From Oceanicella sp. SM1341 (GTDB lineage Bacteria; Pseudomonadota; Alphaproteobacteria; Rhodobacterales; Rhodobacteraceae): DNA of 64,000 nucleotides. The DNA lies in assembly GCF_003448965.1 (NCBI RefSeq), contig NZ_QRGC01000003.1:234666-298665 (forward strand), given 5' to 3'. Below the pieces are notes generated by a model. The model was not told where the DNA came from and did no database searches. It was given only the letters and a program-made list of their open reading frames with translations. Positions 37,814 through 48,439 of the stretch are shown here, one piece after another; within the stretch, counting starts at the first letter, position 1; the number at the start of each line of letters is the position of its first letter. The position numbers and the translations under genes are program-made.

Positions 37814-39163
37814 ATGTCCGGCCACGGCACCCCACTTCCCATGACGGCCCGGAAATCCCCGCCCCTGAAGGGGGTTGCGGAGGTTCCCGGCGACAAGTCG
37901 GTCTCGCACCGCGCGCTCATCCTCGGCGCGCTCGCGGTGGGGGAAACCCGGGTGACCGGCCTGCTCGAGGGCGAGGACGTGCTCGACACCGCGAAGGCGA
38001 TGCGCGCCCTCGGCGCCGATGTCGCGCGCCAGGGCCCGGGCGAGTGGAGCGTGCACGGCGTGGGCACCGGCGGCTTCGCCGAGCCCGACAACGTGATCGA
38101 CTGCGGCAATTCCGGCACCGGCGTGCGGCTGATCATGGGGGCGATGGCCACCAGCCCGATCACCGCCACCTTCACCGGCGACGCGAGCCTGCGCAAGCGC
38201 CCCATGGGCCGGGTGACCGACCCGCTGGCCCTCTTCGGCGCCGAGGCGCGCGGCCGCAAGGGCGGCCGCCTGCCCCTCACCCTCACCGGTGCGGCCGACC
38301 CCGTGCCGGTCACCTACGAGGTGCCGGTGCCCTCGGCGCAGGTGAAATCCGCCGTGCTGCTCGCCGGGCTCAACGCGCCGGGCCAGACCGTGGTGATCGA
38401 GCGCGAGGCGACGCGCGACCATACCGAGCGCATGCTGCGCGGCTTCGGCGCCGAGCTCAGCGTGGAGGAGGACGGGCCGCGCCGCGTCATCACCCTCACC
38501 GGCCAGCCGGAGCTGGTCGCCCAGACCCTCGCCGTGCCGCGCGACCCCTCCTCCGCCGCCTTCCCGGTCTGTGCTGCGCTGATCGTGCCGGGCTCGGAGG
38601 TGCTGGTGCCGGGCATCGGGCTCAACGCCACCCGGGCCGGGCTGTTCACCACCCTGCTGGAGATGGGCGCCGACATCACCTTCGAGAACCGCCGCGAGGA
38701 GGGCGGCGAGCCGGTGGCGGACCTGCGCGTGCGCCACTCCCCCCTCACCGGCGTCGAGGTGCCGCCCGAGCGCGCCGCCTCGATGATCGACGAGTTCCCG
38801 GTGCTCTCCGCCCTCGCGGCCTTCGCCGAGGGGCCCACGGTGATGCGCGGCGTGAAGGAGCTGCGGGTGAAGGAAAGCGACCGGATCGACGCCATGGCCC
38901 GCGGTCTCGAGGCCTGCGGCATCACCGTGGAGGAGGAGGAGGACATGCTCACCGTCCACGGCCGCGGCCCCGACGGCGTGCCCGGCGGCGCCACGGTGGC
39001 GAGCCACCTCGACCACCGCATCGCCATGTCCTTCCTCTGCCTCGGCCTCGGCGCGCAGAGCCCGGTGCGGGTGGACGACGCGAGCCCCATCGCCACCTCC
39101 TTCCCCGCCTTCGAGGCGCTGATCGGCGGGCTCGGCGGGGCACTCTCACGGAGCAATTCATGA
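37814..39163 (+). CDS. aroA: 3-phosphoshikimate 1-carboxyvinyltransferase (EPSP synthase)
   Basis: About 449 residues (453 from an in-frame ATG at 37802). It joins PEP to shikimate-3-phosphate in the aromatic amino-acid pathway. The active-site blocks [32 protein letters not shown] and [10 protein letters not shown] are present. Overall it follows the class II pattern, but the position that is Ala100 in the glyphosate-tolerant CP4 enzyme is Gly here, so tolerance is not predicted. It overlaps cmk by four bases. Confidence 0.94.
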   Translation: MSGHGTPLPMTARKSPPLKGVAEVPGDKSVSHRALILGALAVGETRVTGLLEGEDVLDTAKAMRALGADVARQGPGEWSVHGVGTGGFAEPDNVIDCGNSGTGVRLIMGAMATSPITATFTGDASLRKRPMGRVTDPLALFGAEARGRKGGRLPLTLTGAADPVPVTYEVPVPSAQVKSAVLLAGLNAPGQTVVIEREATRDHTERMLRGFGAELSVEEDGPRRVITLTGQPELVAQTLAVPRDPSSAAFPVCAALIVPGSEVLVPGIGLNATRAGLFTTLLEMGADITFENRREEGGEPVADLRVRHSPLTGVEVPPERAASMIDEFPVLSALAAFAEGPTVMRGVKELRVKESDRIDAMARGLEACGITVEEEEDMLTVHGRGPDGVPGGATVASHLDHRIAMSFLCLGLGAQSPVRVDDASPIATSFPAFEALIGGLGGALSRSNS

Positions 39164-39786
39164 GCTTCACTGTCGCGATCGACGGGCCGGCGGCCGCCGG
39201 CAAGGGCACGATTTCCCGCGCCGTGGCCGAGCATTTCGGCTTCGCCCATCTCGACACCGGGCTGCTCTACCGCGCCGTGGGCATCCGCGCGCTGGAGATC
39301 GGCCGGGGCATCATCGACCCCGCGATGGCCGAGAAGGTGGCGCGCGAGCTCACCGAGGCGCATATCGCCCGGCATGACCTGCGCTCGGCCCGCGCCGGGC
39401 AGACCGCCTCCAAGGTGGCCGCCCTGCCCGCGGTGCGCGCCGCCCTGCTCGACTTCCAGCGCCGCTTCGCCCGCCGCGAGGGCGGCGCGGTGCTCGACGG
39501 CCGCGACATCGGCACGGTGATCTGCCCGGAGGCCGAGGTGAAGCTCTTCGTCACCGCCTCCGACGCGGTGCGCGCGCAGCGCCGCTACGAGGAGTTGCAG
39601 GCCGCCGGCGCCGACACCACATTGGAGGCGGTGGCCTCCGAGCTGCGCCAACGCGACCTGCGCGACTCCGCCCGCGACGTGGCCCCGATGCTGCGCGCCG
39701 AGGATGCGGTCTTGCTAGACACCTCGGAATTGTCTATAGACGCGGCCGTCACACAGGCAGTGGCGGAGATAACGAAGAAGCTGTAA
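39160..39786 (+). CDS. cmk: Cytidylate kinase
   Basis: A 208-residue (d)CMP kinase. The P-loop [14 protein letters not shown] is at residues 6-19, the CMP-binding region [14 protein letters not shown] follows, and [15 protein letters not shown] and the lid (YEELQAAG) are family-typical. The ATG overlaps the aroA stop. rpsA follows after 163 bases, an aroA-cmk-rpsA order seen widely in proteobacteria. Confidence 0.95.
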   Translation: MSFTVAIDGPAAAGKGTISRAVAEHFGFAHLDTGLLYRAVGIRALEIGRGIIDPAMAEKVARELTEAHIARHDLRSARAGQTASKVAALPAVRAALLDFQRRFARREGGAVLDGRDIGTVICPEAEVKLFVTASDAVRAQRRYEELQAAGADTTLEAVASELRQRDLRDSARDVAPMLRAEDAVLLDTSELSIDAAVTQAVAEITKKL

Positions 39787-39949
39787 CGGCTGCGGGCAGA
39801 CGGGCTCCGGAGATCACCGGGCCCCGGAATACCTGCTGCCGTTCTACGTGTTTCAGACCCTGTTTCCGGCACTTCCCGGCAACGACATCGCGAAAGACCG
39901 CCGGACCCAACCGGCTGGCCCGAAAACCACATGATCGGAGATTTACTGG

Positions 39950-41638
39950 ATGAGCGCTAACGCCTCCATGGAAGACTTCGAGGCCCTCCTCAACGAGAGC
40001 TTCGAACTGGCGACCCCTCAGGAAGGGTCCGTCGTCAAGGGCCGCGTCCTGGCTATCGAAGCCGGGCAGGCCATCATCGACATCGGCTACAAGATGGAAG
40101 GCCGTGTCGACCTCAAGGAATTCTCGAAGCCCGGCCACGAATCCGAAATCAACATCGGTGACGAGGTCGAGGTGTATCTCGACCGGGTCGAGAACGCCCG
40201 TGGCGAAGCCGTCATCAGCCGTGACAAGGCCCGCCGCGAGGAAGCCTGGGACCGTCTGGAGAAGGCCTACGAGGGCGAGGAGCGCGTCGAGGGCGCCATC
40301 TTCGGCCGCGTGAAGGGTGGCTTCACCGTCGATCTCGGCGGCGCCGTGGCCTTCCTGCCCGGCTCGCAGGTCGATGTCCGCCCCGTGCGCGACCCCGGCC
40401 CGCTGATGGGCATGCCCCAGCCGTTCCAGATCCTGAAGATGGACCGCCGCCGCGGCAACATCGTCGTGTCCCGCCGCGCCGTGCTCGAAGAGAGCCGCGC
40501 CGAGCAGCGCGCCGAGATCGTCGGCCGCCTCACCGAGGGTGACGTGGTCGAGGGCGTGGTGAAGAACATCACCGATTACGGTGCGTTCGTGGACCTCGGC
40601 GGTGTCGACGGCCTGCTGCACGTCACCGACATGGCCTGGCGCCGCGTCAACCACCCCTCCGAGATCCTCTCGATCGGCGAGACCGTGAAGGTCCAGGTCG
40701 TGAAGATCAACAAGGAGACCCAGCGCATCTCCCTCGGCATGAAGCAGCTTCAGGCCGATCCGTGGGACAATGTCGCGGTCAAGTTCCCGATCGGCTCCAA
40801 GTGGACCGGCCGGGTCACCAACATCACCGACTACGGCGCGTTCGTCGAGCTGGAAGCCGGTGTGGAGGGCCTCGTCCACGTCTCCGAGATGTCCTGGACC
40901 AAGAAGAACGTCCACCCGGGCAAGATCGTCTCCACCTCCCAGGAGGTCGAGGTCATGGTGCTCGACGTGGACAGCGCCAAGCGCCGCGTCAGCCTCGGCC
41001 TGAAGCAGTGCCAGGGCAACCCCTGGGACAACTTCGCCGAAGCCTACCCGAACGGCACCGAGGTCGAGGGCGAGATCAAGAACATCACCGAGTTCGGTCT
41101 GTTCATCGGTCTGGACGGCGACATCGACGGCATGGTCCACCTGTCGGATCTCGACTGGAACCGGTCCGGCGAGGAAGCGATGAAGGACTACCACAAGGGC
41201 GATGTCGTCCGCGCGGTGGTGCTTGACGTGGACGTCGAGAAGGAGCGCATCTCGCTGGGCATCAAGCAGCTCGGCGGCGACCCGTTCGCCGACGCGACTG
41301 CCGGCGTGAAGCGTGGCGCGATCGTCACCGTCGAGGTCACCAAGATCGAGGACGGCGGCATCGAGGTCGAGTATGACGGCATGAAGGCCTTCATCCGCCG
41401 CTCCGACCTCGCCCGCGACCGTGCCGACCAGCGCCCCGAGCGCTTCGCCGTCGGCGACAAGGTGGACGCCCGCGTGACCAACATCGACAAGGGCACCCGT
41501 CGTCTGGGCCTGTCGATCAAGGCGCGCGAGATCGCCGAGGAGAAGGAAGCCGTCGAGCAGTACGGTTCCTCCGACTCCGGCGCCTCGCTCGGCGACATCC
41601 TCGGCGCCGCGCTCAAGCAGCGCACCGGCGACGAGTGA
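39950..41638 (+). CDS. rpsA: 30S ribosomal protein S1
   Basis: A 562-residue ribosomal protein that recruits mRNAs with weak ribosome sites. Six S1/OB-fold RNA-binding domains run at roughly residues 22-90, 107-173, 194-262, 279-349, 366-436 and 453-522. Each has the usual ITDYGAFVDL/GLVHVSEMSW-type pattern; domains 1-2 dock on the ribosome and 3-6 bind RNA. Six domains are typical of proteobacteria. A long run of hairpins follows. Confidence 0.97.
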   Translation: MSANASMEDFEALLNESFELATPQEGSVVKGRVLAIEAGQAIIDIGYKMEGRVDLKEFSKPGHESEINIGDEVEVYLDRVENARGEAVISRDKARREEAWDRLEKAYEGEERVEGAIFGRVKGGFTVDLGGAVAFLPGSQVDVRPVRDPGPLMGMPQPFQILKMDRRRGNIVVSRRAVLEESRAEQRAEIVGRLTEGDVVEGVVKNITDYGAFVDLGGVDGLLHVTDMAWRRVNHPSEILSIGETVKVQVVKINKETQRISLGMKQLQADPWDNVAVKFPIGSKWTGRVTNITDYGAFVELEAGVEGLVHVSEMSWTKKNVHPGKIVSTSQEVEVMVLDVDSAKRRVSLGLKQCQGNPWDNFAEAYPNGTEVEGEIKNITEFGLFIGLDGDIDGMVHLSDLDWNRSGEEAMKDYHKGDVVRAVVLDVDVEKERISLGIKQLGGDPFADATAGVKRGAIVTVEVTKIEDGGIEVEYDGMKAFIRRSDLARDRADQRPERFAVGDKVDARVTNIDKGTRRLGLSIKAREIAEEKEAVEQYGSSDSGASLGDILGAALKQRTGDE

Positions 41639-41644
41639 TCGCCC

Positions 41645-41759
41645 GCCGGCCCCGCCAGGGGCCGGCAAGCGATACCGCCGGCCGCAAGGCCGGCACCGCA
41701 TCACGCCGGCCCCCGGGCTGGCACGAGACCACCGCCGGCCCCCTCGTGGGGCCGGCGTC
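41645..41759 (+). repeat. Four consecutive GCCGGC hairpins behind rpsA
   Basis: Four short stem-loops with GCCGGC ends occur one after another: GCCGGCCCC/GGGGCCGGC (41645), GCCGGCC/GGCCGGC (41677), GCCGGCCCC/GGGCTGGC (41705) and GCCGGCCCC/GGGGCCGGC (41734), the last followed by GTCGTTT. They probably protect or end the abundant rpsA mRNA. Confidence 0.65.
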
Positions 41760-41872
41760 GTTTCACGGCCGGTCACAAGCCCGTCACCGAAGGCCCCCGG
41801 CCCGGGGCGCCAGCGGCCGGGCGGACGGCCCGCGAGTACTTCGCGAGGGGATTCCGTACCGGCGGCATTTCG

Positions 41873-41902
41873 GAAAAGGCGGCGCATTGCGCCGCCCTTT
41901 TC
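41873..41902 (+). terminator. Second hairpin before ihfB
   Basis: GAAAAGG-CGGCGC pairs with GCGCCG-CC-CTTTTC with one bulged base and a three-base loop. It is the last large hairpin before the ihfB leader. The remaining gap, 41903-42118, includes a TTGACG at 42035 but no convincing -10. Confidence 0.6.
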
Positions 41903-42118
41903 ATGCCCGCGCATGACATGCCGGACACCGATTCGTGACGCCGCGCAGCCCCCGGGGTGCAACACAGGGATGCAATTGGACCTTCGCTGCACCGCAAAGC
42001 CTTGAATTACCCCGGTTTCTGGGGTTTGTGGCAATTGACGGAAGTGAAGCTACGTGCCATCGTCGGCCTTCAGAAAAAAGACTGAAGGCGTCTAGCCGCC
42101 CCGGAGGAAAGTCGTCGC

Positions 42119-42400
42119 ATGATCAAATCCGAACTGATCCAGATCATCGCGGAGGAAAATCCGCATCTCTACCAGTCGGACGTGGAGCGCATAGTCGGGA
42201 CCATCTTCGAAGAGATCACCAGCGCCCTCGTCCGCGGCGAACGCGTCGAACTGCGCGGCTTCGGCGCGTTTTCCGTGAAGCATCGTGATGCCAGAATAGG
42301 GCGGAACCCGCGCACGGGCGAATCGGTTGAGGTCGAGGAAAAGCGCGTGCCATTCTTCAAGACCGGCAAGCTCCTGCGCGAAAGACTGAACGACGCCTGA
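42119..42400 (+). CDS. ihfB: Integration host factor subunit beta
   Basis: A 93-residue DNA-bending protein, one half of the IHF heterodimer that sharply bends DNA at promoters and recombination sites. The beta-arm motif [24 protein letters not shown] is intact, with the intercalating Pro in RNP, and the N-terminus [17 protein letters not shown] is beta-type. GGAGGAAAG precedes the ATG. Its usual order after rpsA and before lapA is kept. Confidence 0.96.
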   Translation: MIKSELIQIIAEENPHLYQSDVERIVGTIFEEITSALVRGERVELRGFGAFSVKHRDARIGRNPRTGESVEVEEKRVPFFKTGKLLRERLNDA

Positions 42401-42447
42401 GCGCCCCGCCCGCGGGCGCCCCGGCGGAAGAATGAGGAAGACCCCCT

Positions 42448-42783
42448 ATGCGGTATGTCCGCTATGCCCTGCTCGCGATCATCCTGATCGTCGTTGTCCT
42501 GCTGGCCGTCGCGAACCGGGAGATGGTGACCCTGCGCCTGATGCCCGAGCAGCTCGCGGGGATCTACCAGCTCAGCTACGGACTGCCGCTCTTCGCCGTC
42601 ATCCTCGCCACGCTGCTGCTGGGCGTCTTCCTCGGCTACGTGCTCGAATGGGGCCGCGAGATGCGCCAGCGCCGCGAGGCCTCCGAGCGCAAGCGCATCA
42701 TCGCGAAGCTCGAGCGCGAGAACGCCGAGCTGCGCCGCCGCCACGCCGCGCCGAAGGACGAGGTCCTGGCGATCCTGGAATGA
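42448..42783 (+). CDS. lapA: LapA-domain membrane protein
   Basis: A 111-residue inner-membrane protein with two helices (ALLAIILIVVVLLAVA near residues 7-22 and LFAVILATLLLGVFLGYVL near 48-66) and a basic coiled-coil cytoplasmic tail. LapA-family proteins act with LapB in controlling LPS synthesis in E. coli; no lapB lies here. It ends four bases before trpF. Confidence 0.85.
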   Translation: MRYVRYALLAIILIVVVLLAVANREMVTLRLMPEQLAGIYQLSYGLPLFAVILATLLLGVFLGYVLEWGREMRQRREASERKRIIAKLERENAELRRRHAAPKDEVLAILE

Positions 42784-42787
42784 GCCG

Positions 42788-43429
42788 ATGCACGTGAAGA
42801 TCTGCGGGCTGCGCAGCACCGGGGCCATCGAGGCCGCGGTGCAGGCCGGCGCCTCCCATCTCGGCTTCGTCTTCTACCCGAAATCCCCGCGCCACCTGAC
42901 TGACGCGGAGGCCGCCGCCCTGCTCGCTGCCGTGCCGGCCGGCGTGATGCGCGTGGCCCTCACCGTGAACGCCGATGACGCGGCCCTGGACCGCATCGCG
43001 GCACTCGGCGTGGACATGCTGCAACTGCACGGGTCCGAGAGCCCGGAGCGCGTGGCCGAGGTGCGCCGCCGCTTCGGCCTGCCGGTGATGAAGGCCGTCG
43101 GCATCGCCGGGCCGGAAGACCTCGACAGCCTCGCCGCCCAGGGCCGCGTGGCCGACCTGCTGCTGGTCGACGCCAAGCCCCCCGCCGGCGGCGCCCTGCC
43201 CGGCGGCAACGGCCTCGCCTTCGACTGGCGGCTGATCGCCGGCCGGCGCTGGCCGGTGCCCTGGATGCTGGCCGGCGGCCTCACGCCCGAGACCGTGGGC
43301 GAGGCGATCCGCCTCACCGGGGCGCGGATGGTCGATGTCTCCTCCGGCGTGGAAAGCGCGCCGGGCGTGAAGGACCCCGCCCGCATCGCCGCCTTCGTGG
43401 CCGCCGCGCGGCAGGCCTGGGGCCTCTGA
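42788..43429 (+). CDS. trpF: Phosphoribosylanthranilate isomerase
   Basis: A 213-residue TIM-barrel enzyme for the third step of tryptophan synthesis. The catalytic Cys is in VKICGLRS (residue 6) and the catalytic Asp in LLVDAKPPAGGALPGGNG; the phosphate site WMLAGGLTPETV and DVSSGVESAPGVKD close the barrel. It follows lapA by four bases. Unlike the usual trpF-trpB neighbours, it is separated from trpB here by about 2.6 kb with a sigma/anti-sigma pair. Confidence 0.95.
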   Translation: MHVKICGLRSTGAIEAAVQAGASHLGFVFYPKSPRHLTDAEAAALLAAVPAGVMRVALTVNADDAALDRIAALGVDMLQLHGSESPERVAEVRRRFGLPVMKAVGIAGPEDLDSLAAQGRVADLLLVDAKPPAGGALPGGNGLAFDWRLIAGRRWPVPWMLAGGLTPETVGEAIRLTGARMVDVSSGVESAPGVKDPARIAAFVAAARQAWGL

Positions 43430-43898
43430 GCCCCGCGCGACCTGCCCCCCGGCAAAAATCGACCGGACCCCTCGCGGGGCCCGGTCGCCCGCCCCGGAAC
43501 ACGGGGCGGATACACAAGCGAAAACACACCATTACACATGTTACGCAACGCGACACACGACGCAGGACATTCCGGCCCTGCATGCGCGTCGTCGCCCCGC
43601 AGCATACTGCAACCAGGGGTTACGCAGCCGCCACGAAACAACAACTCGCAATTGGTGTACACGCTCAAAAACGCCGCGGATGCATCGCGGGGCGAAAAAC
43701 TTTCGCGGCTGTAGCCGCGTTGCCGCATCCGAAGCGGGGGGGCGGCGTGTCCTGCTTCACATGCACGCTCTTCGCACCCCCTGCCGGCCGCCGACGGCCT
43801 TGCCAGCCCCTGCCCCGCGATTGTATCGGTTGGGGAGTACACCTGTGCCGGCGCGGAACCTCACCCCGCCTCGGGGCACGGGCACCGGGGGAACCTAC
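43430..43898. other. Gap upstream of the ECF sigma gene
   Basis: After the trpF hairpin this stretch turns relatively AT-rich (43500-43720), a pattern typical of promoter DNA. I could not identify a matching pair of ECF-type promoter boxes. A 58-codon ORF from 43537 has no ribosome site and no recognisable product. Confidence 0.5.
43461..43486 (+). terminator. Hairpin after trpF
   Basis: GACCGG-A-CCCC-TCGC-GGGG-C-CCGGTC folds into a 10-bp stem with one mismatch, 31 bases beyond the stop. There is no T-run. Confidence 0.55.
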
Positions 43899-44429
43899 AT
43901 GCTCGACCATGCCGAGGCGCTGAAGCGCTGCGCCGCCGGGGACCAGTCTGCGCTGCAGGCGCTGTTCACCGAGGAGGCCGGCCGGATGACCGGCATCGCG
44001 ATGCGCGTGCTGCGCCGCCGCGACCTCGCCGAGGAGGCCGTTCAGGACGCCTTCGTGCAGATCTGGCGCAAGGCCGACACCTACATGCCCGAGCGCGGCT
44101 CGGCCCGCGGCTGGATCTACACCATCGTGCGCAACCGCGCGCTCAACATCCTGCGCGATTCCGGCCGCGAGCTGCCCACCCTGCCCGAGGACATCGACAC
44201 GATGCGCGAGACCGACCCGGTCTCGGCCAGCTGGGACGGGCTCGACGAGGCCAGCCGGCTGCGCGGCTGCCTCTCCGGCCTCGACGAGGTGAAGCGGCGT
44301 TGCATCCTGATGGCCTACGTGCTGGGCTATTCGCATGGCGAGATCGCCGGGAGGCTCGACGCCCCGCTGGGCACGGTGAAGGCCTGGGTGCGCCGCGGCC
44401 TCGCCGCCCTGAGGGAGTGCCTGGGATGA
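43899..44429 (+). CDS. ECF-family RNA polymerase sigma factor
   Basis: A 176-residue extracytoplasmic-function sigma factor. Region 2 reads RRRDLAEEAVQDAFVQIWRKADTY and ARGWIYTIVRNRALNILR; region 4 has LGYSHGEIAGRLDAPLGTVKAWVRRGLAALRE, the recognition HTH. It should control a small regulon, usually including its own operon. The TGA overlaps the ATG of a RskA-like anti-sigma gene, so the pair is coupled. The ATG at 43899 is preceded by a weak GGGGGAA. Confidence 0.92.
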   Translation: MLDHAEALKRCAAGDQSALQALFTEEAGRMTGIAMRVLRRRDLAEEAVQDAFVQIWRKADTYMPERGSARGWIYTIVRNRALNILRDSGRELPTLPEDIDTMRETDPVSASWDGLDEASRLRGCLSGLDEVKRRCILMAYVLGYSHGEIAGRLDAPLGTVKAWVRRGLAALRECLG

Positions 44430-45193
44430 GCGTGACCCCCGAAGACCTCGAGCGCGCCGACGCCTTCGCCCTCGGGCTGCTGCCCGACAGCGAGGCCGCG
44501 GCCCTCGCCGCCCGCGCGGACCGCGAGCCGGACCTGGCCGGGGCCATCGCCCGCGCCGAGGACCGTTTCGCCGAGCTCTCCGCCACCGCGCCCCGGCTGG
44601 ACGTGTCCGACGACCTCTGGCCGCGCATCACCGCCGCCATCGCCGCAGCCCCGGCAGAAGCCCCGGCCGAGGCGCCCGCCGCCTCCGGCCCCCGTCCCGA
44701 AACCGGCCCCGAAGCCCGCCCCTCCGATACCCGCACTTCGTCCCGCCCGGGCCCGCGCCGCAGCCCGCGCGGCTGGCGGCGCACCGCTTTCGCGGGCATT
44801 GCCGCGAGCCTGGTGCTCGCCGCGCTGCTGGGCTGGCAGCTGGTGAAGAACACGCCGCCGGCCATGGTGGCGGTGCTGCTCGACCCCGCCGGCCAGCCGG
44901 TGGTGATGGTCGAGGCCTTCGACGACGACCGGGTGCAGGTGACCATGCTCGCCGACATCGACCTGCCGCCCGGCCGGGCGATGGAGCTCTGGACCAAGCC
45001 CGACCCCGACGGCCCGCCGGTGTCGCTCGGCCTGCTCACCCGCGCCTCGGCCACCACGCTCGTGGGCCCGCCGCTGCCCGACCCGCAGGCCGACCAGCTC
45101 TACGAGATCACCCTCGAGGAGGAGACCGGCTCGCCCACCGGCGGCCCCACCGGCGAGATCGTGGGCATCGGCACTGCGGCGCCCCCGCGCTGA
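44426..45193 (+). CDS. RskA-like membrane anti-sigma factor
   Basis: A 255-residue anti-sigma factor. A cytoplasmic N-terminal segment (residues 1-75) should bind the sigma. An Ala/Pro/Arg-rich linker leads to one membrane helix (AFAGIAASLVLAALLGWQLV, about residues 118-137), and a periplasmic RskA C-domain follows with LPPGRAMELWTKPDPDG. No HxxxCxxC zinc motif was seen, so redox sensing of the ZAS type is unlikely; release probably needs proteolysis. The signal is unknown. Confidence 0.88.
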   Translation: MSVTPEDLERADAFALGLLPDSEAAALAARADREPDLAGAIARAEDRFAELSATAPRLDVSDDLWPRITAAIAAAPAEAPAEAPAASGPRPETGPEARPSDTRTSSRPGPRRSPRGWRRTAFAGIAASLVLAALLGWQLVKNTPPAMVAVLLDPAGQPVVMVEAFDDDRVQVTMLADIDLPPGRAMELWTKPDPDGPPVSLGLLTRASATTLVGPPLPDPQADQLYEITLEEETGSPTGGPTGEIVGIGTAAPPR

Positions 45194-45293
45194 AGCGCCC
45201 GCGGCGCGGGCCGCCCCCGCGCCCGCGCCTCACCGCGCGCTTCCGCCTCCCCCACCCGGAGCGCGGCCCGCGCCGGCCAGTTCCCGCCGCTGC

Positions 45294-45451
45294 CCCGGCC
45301 CCCGCGCCGGGGCCTCGCTGCCGCTGCCACACCCCGCGGAGCGTCCGCCCCGGCCAGGTCTGGCCACTGCCCGCCGCGCTTCCCCCGTCGACACGGCCCG
45401 CCGCCCGCGCCCTCGCTGCCCCGGCCCCGAGCCGGGGCCTCGCCGCTGTCG
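45294..45451. repeat. Two REP-like palindromes (CCCCGGC..GCCGGGGCCTCGC)
   Basis: Copies at 45294 and 45418 share a palindrome with CCCCGGC and GCCGGGG arms followed by CCTCGC. Another copy is at 45944-45980, and a related one at 62699-62740. The pattern resembles the CCCCGGACTTGATCCGGGG-type elements widespread in alphaproteobacterial intergenic DNA. Confidence 0.55.
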
Positions 45452-45490
45452 CCCGGCGAGGAACCGGACACCCCGCGCTGATAATCGGGC

Positions 45491-45608
45491 CGGAGCGTGG
45501 GCCTCCCGCCCCTCCGCTGTCCCCCGCGCCCCGCGGGCCCGGGAGCCTGCTCCGCGTTGGGCCGGGCCGGGCCGCCGGTGGCGGCCCGGCGGCAGCGCTT
45601 CGAAGGCG
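45491..45608 (+). repeat. 118-base dispersed repeat, copy A
   Basis: The reverse complement of this stretch matches 56853-56970 along its whole length without gaps, at about 92% identity by eye (roughly 9 mismatches). It runs from CGGAGCGTGG to CGAAGGCG. Neither copy is inside a gene and flanks differ, so this is a mobile or dispersed element and not a duplicated gene. Confidence 0.75.
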
Positions 45609-45943
45609 GCGGGGCGCGGGATGTGACCGCTTCCGCCCCACCTGTCCCGGCCGGGCATCTGGCGCCGGCACCGGACATGCTCCACCAGCCTCCCCGGCGC
45701 CCTCCGGGCCGCCCCGATGAGTCCGCGTCGCTGGCCGCCTCCCGGGCGACCGCTCCCCTGGTGCAACCCGTCCGGCGCCGGCCCCGTGCTGCCCGGCCCC
45801 GGCCCGGACAGTCGGTCCATCCGGCACCCGCCGCCGCTCCATCCGCCCTGCCGGCGGCCCCGGCCCTATCCCGCCGGTCCGGCCTGATCCCGTCGCGCCG
45901 ACCTCTGCCTCGGCCCTCCCCCGGCACCGGCCCCGCGCGCCCT

Positions 45944-45980
45944 GCCCCGGCCCCCGAGCCGGGGCCTCGCCGCCGGTGCC
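45944..45980. repeat. REP-like palindrome, third copy
   Basis: CCCCGGCCCCCGAGCCGGGG followed by CCTCGCCGCCGGTGCC; near-identical in layout to the two copies 500-650 bases upstream. Confidence 0.55.
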
Positions 45981-46064
45981 ACGCCGGGCGGCAGGCGGAT
46001 TTCCTATCGACCCCGCCCCCCGCGAGGGGGTAAGAAGGCGCGAAAACTGCGCGAGGATGGCCCG

Positions 46065-47260
<1,196 letters not shown>

Positions 47261-47285
<25 letters not shown>

Positions 47286-47434
47286 GATCCGAGCATCTCG
47301 GCGCTGAAATGTAGGATCCGGGCACCTCGGTTTCGAGATGCGGGCACCGGGCATACCGGCGCGGAGACCTAACAACCGGGCACCTCGGCGCCGACATGCA
47401 AGGCCCGGGCATCCCGGCTTCGGGATGCAAGCCC
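47261..47434 (+). repeat. Degenerate 29-base tandem repeat spanning the trpB stop
   Basis: Units beginning CGRGCAYCTCGG start at 47261, 47290, 47319, then after one irregular unit (47341) at 47377 and 47406. The regular spacing is exactly 29 bases. Copies 1 and 2 differ at only two positions; later copies drift. The first copy encodes the last residues of TrpB. Confidence 0.75.
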
Positions 47435-47585
47435 CGCAGCGCGGGTGACCTCGGCGGCCGCGCAGCCACGCTCCGCCGCGATGATCGCCGGCGGCCGGGG
47501 GAGCAGTCCGCGACGCCGCGGGCCCCGGGTGTGCCGGGGCTGTCACCGGGGCGCCGGCGAGCGCTCCGGTAATCCTTTCGCAAGG

Positions 47586-47604
47586 AAAAATTGCCTGTTG
47601 GCAA
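47586..47604 (-). terminator. Intrinsic terminator of the VOC/SDR genes
   Basis: Read on the minus strand: TTGCC-AACA-GGCAA followed by TTTTTCC, about 80 bases beyond the SDR stop. Confidence 0.65.
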
Positions 47605-47683
47605 CTGGTTAACGGGCCTGCGGCGGCGCCGGGAAGTGCGTTTTCTTCCCGGGGGATGACCTCGCGGAAGGGTTAACGCCGCC

Positions 47684-48439
47684 TCAGAGCAGCCGCACAG
47701 ACATGCCGCCATCGGCAAACACCGGGCTGCCGGTGAGGAAGCTCGCGCGGTCCGAGAGCAGGAACAGCGCCGCCTGGGCGATCTCGTCGGGCCGGGCGAG
47801 GCGCTTCAGCGGGTGCAGGCCGGCGATGAAGGCATGCGTGGCCGGGTCCTCCCCCGCCATGGCGGTGAGGGTGCCGCCCGGGAGCAGCGCGGTGACGCGG
47901 ATGGCCTCGGCCGCGTGCTCGGCCGCGAGCGCCCGGGTGAGCCCCACCAGCCCCGCCTTCGCCGCCGCGTAGGCCGCCATGCCGGGCAGCCCGCCGTTGC
48001 TCACCCCCACGAAGGACGCGGTGAACACCAGCGCCCCGCCCCCCGCCGCCTGCAGCGCCGGGATCTGCGCGCGAGCGAGCAGGAAGGCGCTGGTGAGATT
48101 GGTGGCGAGCACCTCGGCCCAGGTCTCCTCCGCCATCTGCGGCAGGGGCGAGAGCGCGCCCACCAGCCCTGCGTTGTTGAACGCGCCGTGCAGGGCGCCG
48201 AACCGGGCCAGTGCGGCTTCGGTGAGGGCCGGCGCATGGGCGGGGTCGGTCACGTCGCCCGGCAGGGCGATGGCCTCGCCGCCCGCGGCGCGGATCTCCT
48301 GCGCCACCGCCTCCAGCGGCCCCGCGCGCCGGGCCGAGAGCACCAGCCGCGCGCCCTCCCGGGCGAAGAGCCGCGCCGCCGCCGCCCCGATGCCGCTGCT
48401 GGCGCCGGTGATGATGATCGTCCTGCCGTCGAGTTCCAT
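47684..48439 (-). CDS. Short-chain dehydrogenase/reductase
   Basis: A 251-residue classical SDR. The cofactor motif TGASSGIG is at residues 11-18, NNAG is in the middle, and the Tyr-Lys pair is in MAAYAAAKAGL. An alcohol or carbonyl substrate cannot be named. The ATG at 48439 has GGAGGA seven bases upstream. The VOC protein gene lies upstream on the same strand after 167 bases, and a minus-strand intrinsic terminator follows. Confidence 0.9.
   Translation of the reverse strand: MELDGRTIIITGASSGIGAAAARLFAREGARLVLSARRAGPLEAVAQEIRAAGGEAIALPGDVTDPAHAPALTEAALARFGALHGAFNNAGLVGALSPLPQMAEETWAEVLATNLTSAFLLARAQIPALQAAGGGALVFTASFVGVSNGGLPGMAAYAAAKAGLVGLTRALAAEHAAEAIRVTALLPGGTLTAMAGEDPATHAFIAGLHPLKRLARPDEIAQAALFLLSDRASFLTGSPVFADGGMSVRLL

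Larger units (their letters stand above)
45194..46064. other. 871-base gene-free region before trpB
   Basis: No ribosome site, protein or tRNA could be recognised here. It is dominated by CCCCGGC/GCCGGGG palindromes (45294, 45418, 45944) and contains copy A of a 118-base repeat (45491-45608). The trpB promoter should lie at its 3' end but was not located. No Trp-rich leader peptide was seen. Confidence 0.6.

Noticed and set aside
37814..39163. Glyphosate-tolerant EPSP synthase
   Set aside because: Although the enzyme follows the class II pattern, the residue equal to Ala100 of the CP4 enzyme is Gly (GNSGTG), the usual sensitive form.
39749..42034. Long minus-strand open frame antisense to rpsA (over 700 codons)
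   Set aside because: It lies opposite six clear S1 domains, has no recognisable protein and is explained by GC-rich third positions.
43537..43710. Small 58-codon ORF upstream of the ECF sigma gene
   Set aside because: No ribosome site and no recognisable features; probably promoter-region sequence.
45194..46064. trp attenuator leader peptide before trpB
   Set aside because: No short frame with adjacent Trp codons and alternative hairpins was found.
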